This document shows positions 1 to 9,302 of a stretch of DNA of 64,000 nt, piece after piece. The stretch's first letter is position 1, and each line of letters starts with the position of its first letter. Source of the DNA: Streptomyces fodineus (GTDB taxonomy: Bacteria; Actinomycetota; Actinomycetes; Streptomycetales; Streptomycetaceae); NCBI RefSeq assembly GCF_001735805.1, contig NZ_CP017248.1:1-64000 (forward strand), read 5' to 3'. The notes under the pieces are model-generated. The model worked only from the letters and a program-made list of their open reading frames with translations. It made no database searches and was not told where the DNA came from. Position numbers and translations under genes: made by a program.

Positions 1-475
1 GGTCGCTGCTCTCCTTCTCCTTCTTCGCGGCCGCGCCCGGGGCGATCCAGGGCTCTGCGCGGCCGTTCTCGTCCAGGACGGTGACAAGGTTGAGCCGGCC
101 GGTCCGGCGCACGTCGATGAAGCGGTGCTCCTCCAGCCATGCCTGCGCGTCGCTGATGCGGCGGGCCCCTGCTTTCTCTGGATCCGGCAGGTCCAGCAGT
201 GTGGCCCAGGCGCTGTGCCGGATGGCCAGTTCCCGGGCGGCGTCCTCCTTCTGCAGCCACAGGTAGCTCAGGTAGAGCTTGAGCCGGACCTGGCCGCCGC
301 GGCCGCCGCGGAGCATGCGGGCCATCGGCGGCGGCTGTTCGGTGTGGGTGAAGCGTTCGACGAAGGTGTACCGGACTTGGGCCTTGCGCCGTCCGATCCG
401 CCCGGCGCTCTCCGCCATCTTCAGCGCGCGCAGCGAGGGCGCCCTGGCCGCTTCTGCCGTTTGATCCGCTTGCAC
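1..475 (-). CDS. Unknown protein, cut by the window edge
   Basis: An open frame on the minus strand runs from a GTG at 475 off the left edge, giving about 158 residues with Streptomyces-like codon use. I do not recognise the family. Visible features are a basic N-terminal third, a glycine/arginine-rich turn followed by an aliphatic/aromatic stretch (QVRLKLYLSYLWL), and a later segment (AWLEEHRFIDVRRTGRLNLV) whose shape resembles a winged-helix domain. The edge-proximal end is lysine/glutamate-rich. It is divergent from the transposition remnants and lies next to telomere genes, so a DNA-binding or replication role is possible but is only inference. An in-frame ATG about 20 codons downstream is an alternative start. 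Confidence 0.55.
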   Translation of the reverse strand, partial: MQADQTAEAARAPSLRALKMAESAGRIGRRKAQVRYTFVERFTHTEQPPPMARMLRGGRGGQVRLKLYLSYLWLQKEDAARELAIRHSAWATLLDLPDPEKAGARRISDAQAWLEEHRFIDVRRTGRLNLVTVLDENGRAEPWIAPGAAAKKEKESSD

Positions 476-650
476 CGGGTCACCGCCGTAATCCTAGTAG
501 GAGAAGTTTCCTTGAGTACTTTAGTGCCGGGTGCTAGCAGCAAACTACCCCTAGACAAGGGTTGTTATCAGACCAGTAAGGCCGTCACTGGTCCGGCGCA
601 AGGGTAGGGTGGCTAACTAGGGCTCCGCAGAAGTTTATTGACCTGGCATC
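476..650. promoter_or_regulatory. AT-richer upstream region with small inverted repeat
   Basis: This stretch has visibly lower GC than its surroundings, several CTAG tetramers and a 7-bp inverted repeat (GACCAGT at 571-577, ACTGGTC at 587-593). It lies immediately upstream of the minus-strand gene at 475 and probably holds its promoter. An origin-type function cannot be excluded, but no clear iterons are present. Confidence 0.3.
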
Positions 651-866
651 AGCGGTGCCTGTACGGTCGAAGACGCAGCAGGCCGAGGAGGGGTCACCGG
701 AGGGGTTGTGTCTCCCAATCTCCGCGTGACCGACGGCGCCTGATGCAGGGTCAATCGGCAGTCTCCCAGTTCGTCGTCCGCATGGAGAAGCGGTTTCGGG
801 CCGAGGCGCAGGACCAGGAGGAAGCGGGGTTGTGCCTCCCCGCCCTGGTCCGCCGAAGAGCACCCA

Positions 867-895
867 CCGGCCCCGGGACCCTGTCCCGGGGCCGG
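867..895. terminator. Perfect 13-bp hairpin, probable terminator
   Basis: Arms 867-879 and 883-895 are perfectly complementary (CCGGCCCCGGGAC / GTCCCGGGGCCGG) with a 3-base loop. No gene is certain on either side, and a short T-containing stretch follows. Rho-independent termination is the simplest reading. It could also be a leftover structure from a mobile element. Confidence 0.5.
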
Positions 896-983
896 TTGCT
901 GTGCCCGCCCCAAGCCTTTCCCCGCCACACGCGCAGTCACCGACAAGCCCGAGACCCATGGTCGCCGCCTTCACGTCCAGCCC

Positions 984-1203
984 ACCTCGACGGCCCTAGC
1001 CCCGCCGGGGCGTTCCGCGTCGCGCCGGTGCCCGGAGAGACCACCGCATCGTTCTGCCGTCTGGCCGCAGGCTACGCTCCGCTCCAGTTGGCAGTGGCGC
1101 AACTACCCGCCCCGCCACGAGAACGGAGGCGCGCGCCGATGCCGAGGTGCTGCTCAACGCGGCGGGTCGCACGGTCCTGGCCGGGCTGTGCGGCGTCGGG
1201 CAG
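984..1203 (+). pseudogene. Remnant of a TniQ-like gene N-terminus
   Basis: Two adjacent plus-strand frames together encode a stretch resembling the N-terminus of the intact TniQ at 4566. The first frame has VPGETTASFCRLAAGYAPL against VPLAGELTSSLISRVAARYG. The second has RADAEVLLNAAGRTVLAGL against RADAEVVLNGAGRGVLAEL. The frames are offset by one missing base. The match ends near 1203, where a minus-strand transposase remnant begins, so the rest of the gene is lost. It indicates that a second transposition module once lay on the other side of tap-tpg. Confidence 0.6.
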
Positions 1204-1204
1204 G

Positions 1205-1566
1205 TCCTTGACTGTCACTCCCATCGCGCCGAGCACGGTGGTGACGGCGGCACGACAGGAAGTCCTTGCCCCGCTCCACCCTCACCAGCTCCGGCACTCC
1301 CCCGGCCGGGCCGTAGGGCTCATCCCGCACCACCGCGGCGCGCAAGGCGGCCAGGACCGACGAGCGGAGGGATGACCCGGGGTGACAGCGGTTCCGGTGA
1401 TGACCTTGGTGGCGGTGTCGATGAACCAGGTGATCCACGGGCGCACCAGGTCGCCGTCGGCGTCGGCCAGCAGCGGGGCCTGGACGTGGTCGGTCTCCCA
1501 GGCGCAGTTGCGCCAGGACAGCGGTCGCTTGCCGAGGGAGCCGGGCCGCGGCGTCCTTTCCCCGGC
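1205..1566 (-). pseudogene. Integrase-core transposase remnant
   Basis: Reading the minus strand from about 1566, broken frames encode typical rve/DDE core sequence: WETDHVQAPLLADADGDL, then RPWITWFIDTATKVITGTAV, then a second frame with AALRAAVV, EPYGPAGGVPELVRVERGKD. The aspartate in ETDHV fits the first catalytic Asp of this fold. Neither terminus is present. It is not the same subfamily as the TnsB at 7051, because the spacing and motifs around the first Asp differ. It abuts the TniQ remnant on the opposite strand. Confidence 0.55.
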
Positions 1567-1608
1567 CTCTTGGGAAGGTTCAATATATTTTCAGGCTGAG
1601 GTTTTCAT

Positions 1609-2199
1609 TCAGAGCGAGATATCGATGTAGTCGATATCTGTGAATTCGACTTCAAGATGGTCGGCGCGTCGTCCGTGGTCTTTAAAATAGGTTTCTTGGA
1701 TTCCCTCGGCGATAACTTCGTTGGGAGACTGGTCGCCGATGCCCTTCAGGGCGTCGAAGAGGCGACGGGCGTAGTCGGCCGGGAGGTGGACGGTGATGCG
1801 CCGTGTGCGGCCGTCGTCGGTCGTGCCGATCGGTGCGGTGTAGCCGAACCGGGCGCGGGCCTCCACGGTGATCCCGGTTCGGGTCGCGGCTTGCTTGCGG
1901 CGTCGGTCGCGGACACGGGGCTGCCAGCGGGCGCGTACGGCCGCGTCGATCCGGTCGGCGATCGCCTTGGGTGGCTGTTTGCGCGCGCCGGTGCGGTAGC
2001 GCTCCACGGAGCGCTGGGTGATGCCGAGTTCCTGGGCGACGGCCTTGGTCGTCTTCAGCTGCTTCAGGAGGAAGTTGATACGCCCTTTGAGCGTCTTGGG
2101 CGGTTCGTGGGTGAAGACCTCCTGGCCGGCCCGCTCGATGGCTTCCTGGACCAGGGCATCGTCGGCGTCGGCGTTGCCCGGACGGATCCGTCTCACCAC
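1609..2199 (-). CDS. tpg: Telomere terminal protein Tpg
   Basis: The 196-residue product matches the Streptomyces terminal protein that is covalently attached to the 5' ends of linear chromosomes and plasmids and primes end patching after replication. Visible features are an N-terminal helix-turn-helix-like segment (TKAVAQELGITQRSVERYRTG), a strongly basic middle (ARWQPRVRDRRRKQAA), and the characteristic GYTAPIGTTDDGRTRRITVHLP block before the C-terminal region. Known Tpg proteins are about 184 residues, so this is full length. The GTG start lies 3 bases after the tap stop, with its ribosome site (GGGGAG) inside the end of tap, so the two are translationally coupled. tap upstream is the usual partner. 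Confidence 0.93.
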   Translation of the reverse strand: MVRRIRPGNADADDALVQEAIERAGQEVFTHEPPKTLKGRINFLLKQLKTTKAVAQELGITQRSVERYRTGARKQPPKAIADRIDAAVRARWQPRVRDRRRKQAATRTGITVEARARFGYTAPIGTTDDGRTRRITVHLPADYARRLFDALKGIGDQSPNEVIAEGIQETYFKDHGRRADHLEVEFTDIDYIDISL

Positions 2200-2202
2200 G
2201 GC

Positions 2203-4442
2203 CTACTCCCCTTCGTCCGCGACGGCGTCGCCGCCCTTGATGTGGCGGGCAGGGTTGTGGCGCTGCTCCATCAGGTCGACCGCCCACGCCATCTCCTGGA
2301 CACCCTCGACCTTGCAGAAGCCGGGGTTCGCGCCGACGCGGAAGGTGCCGTACACCGGCGTGCCCTCGCTGCCCAACGGCAGGAAGTCCAGCGGGGAGGG
2401 CCTGGGCTGGCGTAGACGACGCAATCCGACAGCACGGCGAGCGGGTATTGGCCGGTCAGGGCAGCGAGCTTGGCCATCTTGCGGTGCATGTTCACCCGCG
2501 CCTTGGCGATGACCGCCGCGCGGATGTCGGGCCGCCAGGTGGGGCGCTCCAGGGCGGGCCAGCGCTCCCCGTCTTTGTAGTGGCGGCCCTGGGGGCGTTC
2601 GCGGAGCTTGCCGATGCCGCCCTTGACCGTCGACTTGATCGCCGACAGCACCATCGCGCCCTGCCGGTGCCGGCGCACCAAGGCCGCCAGGTCCTCGTCA
2701 CTCAGGTCGGCACGACCCGCGGGCAGTTCGGCGAGCGCAGCACGCAGGCCGTCGAGGCGGGTGTCATCGGCGGCCGCGTACGTCTTGTGCAGCGCCATCG
2801 CGTTCAGGAACGCGGCCGGGTCGGTGTCCTTGTCGATGGGGATGCCCATGTCGGCGGTGGTGGTGAGGTAGGCGTCCTTGATTCGGTCGTGCCACGGATC
2901 CAGGTACGCGCCGGTCTCCTGGCGCAGGTACGCCTCGACCGGGCGGACCTCGTAGCCGAGTTCCTGCGCGTACGCCAGGGTCGCGGTGGTGTACCAGCCG
3001 GGCCCCTCGGGGCGCAGACCGCTGGGGGTGAAGGGGTTGGGCAGGCGCGCGTCCAGGTCGATGCCGGACAGGTCCACCAGCCAGGTGCCGGGAATCTTCT
3101 TGTCGAACACGGGCGCCGTGACGTGGACGGGCCCGGACAGGCCGATGGTGAGGCGGGCTGCGGCGGCGAGGAAGGCGGTGTTGATGTCGATGCCCACCGC
3201 CCAGGGCAGCAAGCACTCTTCGTCACTGAGCAGGTGGGGGTCGCGCACCCACTGGTAGGCCTCCTCGTCCAGGAAGCCGCGCTCCCAGCCCTGTGCGACC
3301 GGATGCTCCTGGGGGGCCTCCGGCGGTGCCGGGTCCACCGGCCGGGCGAGTGCGCCCGGGTTGGGGCCTGAGACCCACTCGCCGGTCGTCTCGTCCTTGA
3401 CGGGCCGGGTCGGCGGCCGCAATGCCGTCATCAGCTCCAGCCCGGTCACCGCGGTGGAGCCACGCGGAGTGAGCACCCGGGACGCGAACACGCCCAGGAC
3501 ACGGGCCAGATCGGCCGGGTGCAGGTCGGCGGCGGCACCCCAGGCGCGGGTGTCGAGGGCCTCCCAGGGCAGGACCGCCAGCTGTACGCACTGCCGCCGG
3601 CTCGTCTCGGCCGGGCGGTAGATCCGCGGCCACGGACCGAACCCGCGCTGCGTCAACTTCCATCTGGCCTTGGCGAGTTGCTTGACCACCGGATGGTCCT
3701 CCGCCAGGCGCAGGCCCCGGCGGTCCTCCAGCCGCTCCGGCAGCCCGAACCGCGCGGCGGCCGAGGGGGTCAGCACGATCAGCGGGTCGGATTCCTTGCC
3801 GTGGCGGTGCAGCCGTGCCTGTCCGATTCCCGACTCCTTGAGCACCCAGTCCACCAACTGGCCGATGGTGGTGGCCGGGCAGTCCAGCAGCACTCCGCCC
3901 AGGCAGTACGCGGTGCCGTCCCCGTCCAGCACGGCGAGGGGGCCGTTGGGGAAGCGGGCATCGGCTGTAGGCGCGGCCGGCGTTGGCCTGGCCGGACGCC
4001 GCGACGCCGCCGTCGCCCTCGGAGCCTCAGTCGGAGGGGACGCGGCAGAAGCAGAGCGGTGAGGGCGCGGAAAACTCACGGACGCAGGTGGCATGTCGTC
4101 AGCGGGCTCATCGGCGGGCGCAGGCCGCTGAGGTGTGGGCGCGGGACCGGTGAAGGTCTCCGGCACGGGCTCGGTGGCCGGTTCGGCCGGGTGCTTGGCC
4201 GCCCAGCCTTCCAGCAGCCGCCGATACGCCTCACGACGTGGCGGGCGCGGCTCGGATCGGCCGTTCTCCCAGTTCTTCACCGTCTGCGTCGAAGTCCGCA
4301 GCACCTGAGCCAGCCGCGCCTGCGTGATACCGGCCGCCTCCCGCAGTCGAGCCCGCTCCGCCGGCGGCGGCAACTCCGGCTCGCCCGCCAGTAGTTCGTC
4401 CACCGCCGCGAAGAGCTCGTCCTGACTCGGCCGGTTAGTCAT
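2203..4442 (-). CDS. tap: Telomere-associated protein Tap (frame break near 3' end)
   Basis: Tap binds telomere 3' overhangs and recruits Tpg for end patching. The start chosen is the ATG at 4442, preceded by GGAGG at 5-base spacing; an in-frame ATG at 4469 is further upstream. An XRE-type helix-turn-helix occupies roughly residues 25-65 (AAGITQARLAQVLRTSTQTVKNWENG). A variable Pro/Ala/Thr-rich linker follows to about 170, then the long conserved catalytic-like region (for example WAVGIDINTAFLAAAARL and VLSDCVVYASPGPS). Family length is about 740 residues. Near 2396-2402 the frame breaks: restoring one C in the CCC run resumes the expected C-terminus (DFLPLGSEGTPVYGTFRVG) and ends at 2203. 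Without it, translation runs out of frame to 2271. This may be an assembly error; otherwise Tap loses its last ~65 residues. Confidence 0.9.
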
Positions 4443-4565
4443 CGCCACCTCCAGCCCGCACCCTAGCAAAAATTAACCCTGGATTTATCCATGCGCTTAG
4501 CCTCATCCGCCGGTTGGCTTCCAGTGGCGCAGCGGATGGGCTGGGGTAGAACATGAGGACGCTGT

Positions 4566-5978
4566 GTGGGGCGAAGAGGGGGTGGGGCGTTGGCAGCGGG
4601 GGTGTTGCGAACCGTGCCGCTGGCCGGGGAGCTGACCTCCTCGCTGATCAGCCGGGTGGCGGCCCGCTACGGACTCGCGGCCAGCAGCGTGCTGCGACTG
4701 TGGACGTGCCGCAACTCCCCCACCCGGCACGACGGCGGCGGTGTGAGGGCAGATGCAGAGGTTGTCCTCAACGGGGCCGGGCGGGGTGTGCTCGCCGAGC
4801 TGTGCGGGGTTCAGCCGGCCGTGCTGGCGCGGGCTCTGCCGTCCTTCACCGTGGACGACCCCGAGATCAGCAACAGTCGGGACGCCGCCCTGGCGCAGGC
4901 ACGGTGGCGGGCGGCGGCCGCGGTGGCGGGAGAAGCAGCGTTCGGCTGCCGGCTGTGCACCGCGCAGCGCACCGGGCAGGCACTGCGGGCGGTGCGGTAT
5001 CTGCCGCGTCGGCAGCGGGTCTGCCTGCGGCACGGGCGCTGGCAGCTGGACGCGGACGCCGACCAGCCGCTGGAACACCTCGATCTGCGCCTGCTGCCGG
5101 AGGTGGTGGCCGCACAGCGGCGGTGGCCGGGCGTGGCACGGCGTGCGGTGCGCGCCGGGGTGGAGCCGGAGCAGGCGTTCACGCTGGCGCATGCGGTGGT
5201 GGCTCACTGGTGGGAGCAGGCCCTGTACTGGGAGCAGGAGGAGATCTGGCCGCGCCGTCTGCATCAACTGGCGGGCGGCAACGCGGGATCACGGCTTGAG
5301 TGGTGGCGGATCGTGGGCCGGGACGCGGCGATCTTCCCGGAGGTGGTGGCCGTGGCGCAGGTGCTGCTGGAGCCGGCCACGGCCGAGGTGGCCTGGCAGG
5401 CAAGCGGCGGGATGCAGCCTCGGGCGCGCGCCGCCGACGATGCGTTGTGTCACCGGCTGGGCGAGCGGGGGGGCCGCACATGGCTGGGGCCCGAACTTGC
5501 GGCCGACCACGGCAGCCCGCTGAACGACTGGAGGGGCGCGATCGTGCGCGCCCGCCGCCACGAGGCGGGGCCGCCGGGCTGGCGGGAGGATCCGTGGCGG
5601 CTGAAGCGGGAACAGCAGCCCGCCACGATGGCCGGCCAGCTGCGCGTCATGGCGGCAGAAGCCCAGTCGGGCGGCTCGGGGACCCGATGGCGGGCCACGG
5701 TAAGCGCCGAACAACGGTTCCGCATCACGCAGTTGGTCGACGAGGCACGCGAACAGCTGGTGGAGCTGCGCGGTGTGCACAGCGGCACCACTGCCGAGGT
5801 GGCCCGCACCCTGCTGGAGCACCTCAGCCACAGTGCCGCCCTGATCGACCGGGCCCTCGTGCACACCGCCACCGCAGCCGTCGCCGCCGGGGTGGCACTG
5901 GAGGAGGCCGCCGCCTGGTCCCGCCTGCCCGCCCAGGAGCTGGCCGAGGTGCTCGCCGCGGGTGAGGGCGAGGACTGA
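4566..5978 (+). CDS. tniQ: TniQ/TnsD-family target-selection protein (first copy)
   Basis: A protein of up to 470 residues with the TniQ arrangement: an N-terminal block (VPLAGELTSSLISRVAARYG), then a zinc-binding segment with CRLC near residue 130 and a second CLRH-type pair about 20 residues later (RRQRVCLRHGRWQLD), then a helical C-terminal half. TniQ/TnsD proteins choose the insertion target and pass the signal to the TnsC ATPase. It is codirectional with the downstream tnsA-B-C genes and sits directly beside tap. The annotated GTG start is uncertain: TTG 4590 and GTG 4602 lie closer to conserved sequence. Recognition rests on the zinc pattern, size and gene order. Confidence 0.8.
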   Translation: MGRRGGGALAAGVLRTVPLAGELTSSLISRVAARYGLAASSVLRLWTCRNSPTRHDGGGVRADAEVVLNGAGRGVLAELCGVQPAVLARALPSFTVDDPEISNSRDAALAQARWRAAAAVAGEAAFGCRLCTAQRTGQALRAVRYLPRRQRVCLRHGRWQLDADADQPLEHLDLRLLPEVVAAQRRWPGVARRAVRAGVEPEQAFTLAHAVVAHWWEQALYWEQEEIWPRRLHQLAGGNAGSRLEWWRIVGRDAAIFPEVVAVAQVLLEPATAEVAWQASGGMQPRARAADDALCHRLGERGGRTWLGPELAADHGSPLNDWRGAIVRARRHEAGPPGWREDPWRLKREQQPATMAGQLRVMAAEAQSGGSGTRWRATVSAEQRFRITQLVDEAREQLVELRGVHSGTTAEVARTLLEHLSHSAALIDRALVHTATAAVAAGVALEEAAAWSRLPAQELAEVLAAGEGED

Positions 5979-6247
5979 CACGGCCGGCGGCAGCCGAACG
6001 GCGGCGCGGGCCGGTCGGCAGCCGGCCAGCCGTTGCCGACAGGGTGCGGCGCGGCGGGGTGAAAGTGCAGCACTCTGCACTGACACCGGTGCTCCTGCCC
6101 GGCACCCTGGGTGCCCCGCGTAGCCCAACATCCTGCGGTTGCACGGATGTTGCGGTTACCGGCCGGTTCTCCTGCGCGGCAGGTCAGGCATGGCGTTGTG
6201 TGGAGTACGTGATCATCGACAGCAGCCGGGAGGCCGCATCGTCTGCG

Positions 6248-7054
6248 GTGCCCGGGGCCGGGTGCCGCATCCCCGAGCCGCACAGCACGGATGGTGCTGT
6301 TGGAAGCGAGGGCGCTCCAGCCGTAGACGCCGGCCTGATCGATGTGCGCTTTCGAGACCCTCTGGGGTGCTCGCGTCAGGTCCCATGGCTTGAGGCTGCG
6401 CAGGACGTCCCCTTCGAGGACTCTCCTGCGGTACGGCCTTTCCCCGTCCGGCACGGGCGGCGCGTTGCTCCGGGCTGGTGGTGGTCGTCGACCAACGGGC
6501 GGCTGGTGGCGTACGGGTCCAGTGTCATGCGGACCCAGCTCATGCTGCTGGACCGGGAACCTGCGGTCGTGGCGGTGGCCTGCCGGCCGGTGGAACTCGT
6601 GTGGCGTGAGGCCGGCAAGGTCGTCGGTCATGCGCCGCAGCTGATGGCCAGACTGCAGGACGGCAGCGCCCTGTTGCTCGACTGCGCGGGACGCAGCGGC
6701 CCCTCTGCCCGGCTGGCGGCGCGGGCCCGGGTTGTGGCGGCTGCCGCCAAGGCAGCGGGCTGGTCCTACCCGCTCGCGGGGCCGCCGGATCCGGTGCTGG
6801 TGGCCAACGTGCGGTGGCTGGCGGGTTACCGGCATCCCCGGTACGCCGCAGGGCCGTGGACGCCGGCTCTGGTGGAGGTGTTCGGCAGTCCGCGGCCGGC
6901 GGTGGAGGCGGTGCGGGAGCTGGGTGACCCGATCGCCGTGTGGCCTGCGGTCTTTCACGCACTGTGGAGCGGTGTGCTGCGGGTGCGGCTGGACGAACCG
7001 CTGCACGAGCGCGTTGTCCTCTCGGTCGCACGGCAGGAGGCCGAAGCGGCGTGA
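6248..7054 (+). CDS. tnsA: TnsA-like transposase subunit lacking expected acidic residues
   Basis: This resembles actinobacterial TnsA-like subunits, the endonuclease that cuts the 5' strands at Tn7-type ends. Supporting blocks are VRFRDPLGCSRQVPW, FPGWWW-like APGWWWSSTNGRLV, MLLDREPAVVAVACRPVELVW, DPVLVANVRWLAGYRHP and the C-terminal HALWSGVLRVRLDEPLHE. Where relatives usually carry an acidic residue in the S-W-L-E-R-D stretch and a P-D pair before the central strands, this protein has SSVMRTQ and HAPQL, so the nuclease may be inactive. GTG 6248 is an estimate; the frame stays open from 6044, but codon use upstream looks noncoding. The stop overlaps the tnsB start by 4 bases (GTGA), showing coupling. 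Confidence 0.72.
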   Translation: MPGAGCRIPEPHSTDGAVGSEGAPAVDAGLIDVRFRDPLGCSRQVPWLEAAQDVPFEDSPAVRPFPVRHGRRVAPGWWWSSTNGRLVAYGSSVMRTQLMLLDREPAVVAVACRPVELVWREAGKVVGHAPQLMARLQDGSALLLDCAGRSGPSARLAARARVVAAAAKAAGWSYPLAGPPDPVLVANVRWLAGYRHPRYAAGPWTPALVEVFGSPRPAVEAVRELGDPIAVWPAVFHALWSGVLRVRLDEPLHERVVLSVARQEAEAA

Positions 7055-9302
7055 CGCAGGCGGTTGTCGACGTCGGGGCGCGCCTTCGCTACGACGGACG
7101 GGTATGGACGCTCGCCGTGCTGGAAGGCGCCCGGGCCGCGCTGGTGAGTGACGAGGGCGCCTCGGCGGTGGTGCTGCTGCCCTACCTGTTCGCCGATCCG
7201 TCCTTCGAGATTGAAGGGGGCCGGCGCCGGGGAGGGTGCCGCCGTTCGGGCTGCTGGAGGCGCTGCCGGTCGAGGTGCGGGAGCGAGCTCTGGCGTGGCA
7301 GCGGCATGTGCGGGAGGTGGAGACCGGCTTTCCTGACGCCATCGGGCAGGGCGCCCCGCGTGAGCAGTTCGATCCGGCGACACGGAGCCTGGAGCAGCGG
7401 GAGCGGGCGAAGGCCGAGGAGTTGACGGCGGCGGGCTGGGCGGCGAGTGCGGCGACGGTGCGCCGGATGCGGGCGCGCTACCGCAGCGAGGGCTTGTGGG
7501 GGCTGGTCGACGGCCGGGCGGTGCGGGAGCGGTCGGCGGTGGGGCGGGCCGATGAGCGGGTGGTCGCGGCAGTCAGGAAGGTGCTGGAGGGGCAGCGGGA
7601 TCGGTCGACGGGCACGCTGGTGCGGCTGCGCCGACGGGTGGGGTGGCTGCTGGAGGAGGAGCACGGCCCTGGGGTGGTGGCGCTGCCGCCGGCGTCGACG
7701 TTCAACCGGCTGGTGCACGCGGTGGCCGACGGGCAGGGCCTTTTGGGGACGGCGGCGCAGCGGCGGTGGCATGCGTCGCGGCCGGCACCTCCGTTCACGC
7801 CGACGGTGGCACTGCGGCCGGGTGAGCTGGTGATGCTGGACAGCACGCCGCTGGATGTCCTGGCGGTGCTGGACGACGGTGTGACCGGCCGCCTTGAACT
7901 GTGCATCGCGCTGGACGTGGCGACGCGCAGCATCTGCGCCGCACTGCTGCGTCCGGTGGGCACGACGTCGGTGGACGCGGCGATGCTGCTGGCGCAGATG
8001 GTGGTGCCGACGGCGATGCGGCCGGGCTGGGACGCGGCGCTGTCCATGCAGCGGTCGGTCATCCCCTACGAGCGGCTGATCGCGCTGGACGCGCGGCTGG
8101 AGCAGGCTGCCGCCCGGCCGGTGATCATGCCGGAGACGGTGGTGGTGGACCAGGGCCGGGTGTACGTGTCGGCGTCGTTCGTCTCGGCGTGCGAGAGCCT
8201 GGGGGTGTCGGTGCAGCCGGTGCCGCCGGCGAACGGCCCGGCGAAGGGGAACGTGGAGCGGACCTTCCGCGCGATTGCCGACGGGTTCAGCCAGTACCTG
8301 CCGGGCCACACCGGCTCGGACGTCTCCCAGCGGGGCGCGGCCGCAGAGCAGGATGCCTGCTGGAGCCTGACGCAGCTTCAGGAACTGCTGGACGAGTGGG
8401 TCATCTGCGGGTGGCAGGAGCGCCGGCACGAAGCGCTGCGGCACCCGATGATGCCGCACCTCGCCGTCTCCCCGAACGAGATGTGGGCAGCTTTGGTGGC
8501 GGTGACCGGGCATGTACCGGTGCCCTTGTCCGCCGACGACTACGTCGAGCTGCTGCCTCTTCGGTGGCAGGCCGTCAACGACTACGGCGTCCGCTTCGGC
8601 TACCGCACCTACGACCACCCCGGCCTGAACCCCTACCGGCGCCGCCGCTCACCGCGGGCGGACAAGAACGGACGGTGGGAGGTCCACCACAATCCCTACG
8701 ATCCGAACCGGGTGTGGGTGCGCCTGCCCGAGGGATGGCTGGAGGTGCCATGGGTCCACGCGGGGGCGGTCAGGCGCCCGTTCACCGCGTTCACCTTCGA
8801 CCACGTCCGCCGCACCGTGGAACGCCGGCATGGCCGTGAAGAGCACGAGGCGGCGATCGCCCAGGCGCTGGATGCGCTGCTGCGGCGTGCCAGCCAGGGA
8901 CTGGGCAGCAGGCGGGAGCGGACGGTAGCCGCCCGGGCCCAGGCGGCCGCGCAGATGACCGATCCCTCCCCCGCCACCGCCCCGCAGCAGTGGCCTGCGC
9001 CTCTCGCGCCGGGGGCCTCGTTCGGGCTGCCCGGCTCCTTCACCGTCCCGCTTCCAGATGGCGACGGCTGGGACGCCGACGACAGCCTGGACGACATCGA
9101 GGACAACCCGGACGACGAGGACTACCTTCTCGCCGCCCTCGCCGACGGCCAGGACGCCGCCGCAGACCATGCGGATGAGGCCGAAGCATCCGAGCCGACG
9201 GCCGAGACGGCCCAGGACCAGGCCGCTGAGCAGACGCGGAACGCCGCCGGGGCGGGCGGCCTGCGCATCTACGACCCCTACCAGGAGGCCCAGGCATGGT
9301 GA
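7051..9302 (+). CDS. tnsB: TnsB-like DDE transposase (frame break near residue 56)
   Basis: Mu/TnsB-type transposase that cuts and joins the 3' ends of the element. The first ~56 codons, from GTG 7051, carry the usual N-terminal strand (GARLRYDGRVWTLAVLEGAR, LPYLFADPSFEIEG). The rest continues in the next frame from about 7215. The two join if one G is added to the GGGGG run at 7216-7220, so this is an undercalled base or a -1 slip. The catalytic core is intact: counting from the GTG at 7236, D202 (MLDSTPL), D305 (VVVDQGR) and E341 (GNVERTF), with the 35-residue second spacing typical of the family. A basic DNA-binding region precedes it, and the acidic C-terminus (DDSLDDIEDNPDDEDY) may contact TnsC. 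The stop overlaps tnsC. Confidence 0.88.

Noticed and set aside
4443..4565. Left end of the Tn7-like element between tap and tniQ
   Set aside because: The gap is AT-richer, but I found no repeated TnsB-binding sites or TGT-type terminus, so no boundary is called.
5450..7342. 630-codon minus-strand frame over tniQ, tnsA and tnsB
   Set aside because: Arg/Pro-rich shadow translation spanning three genes on the other strand.
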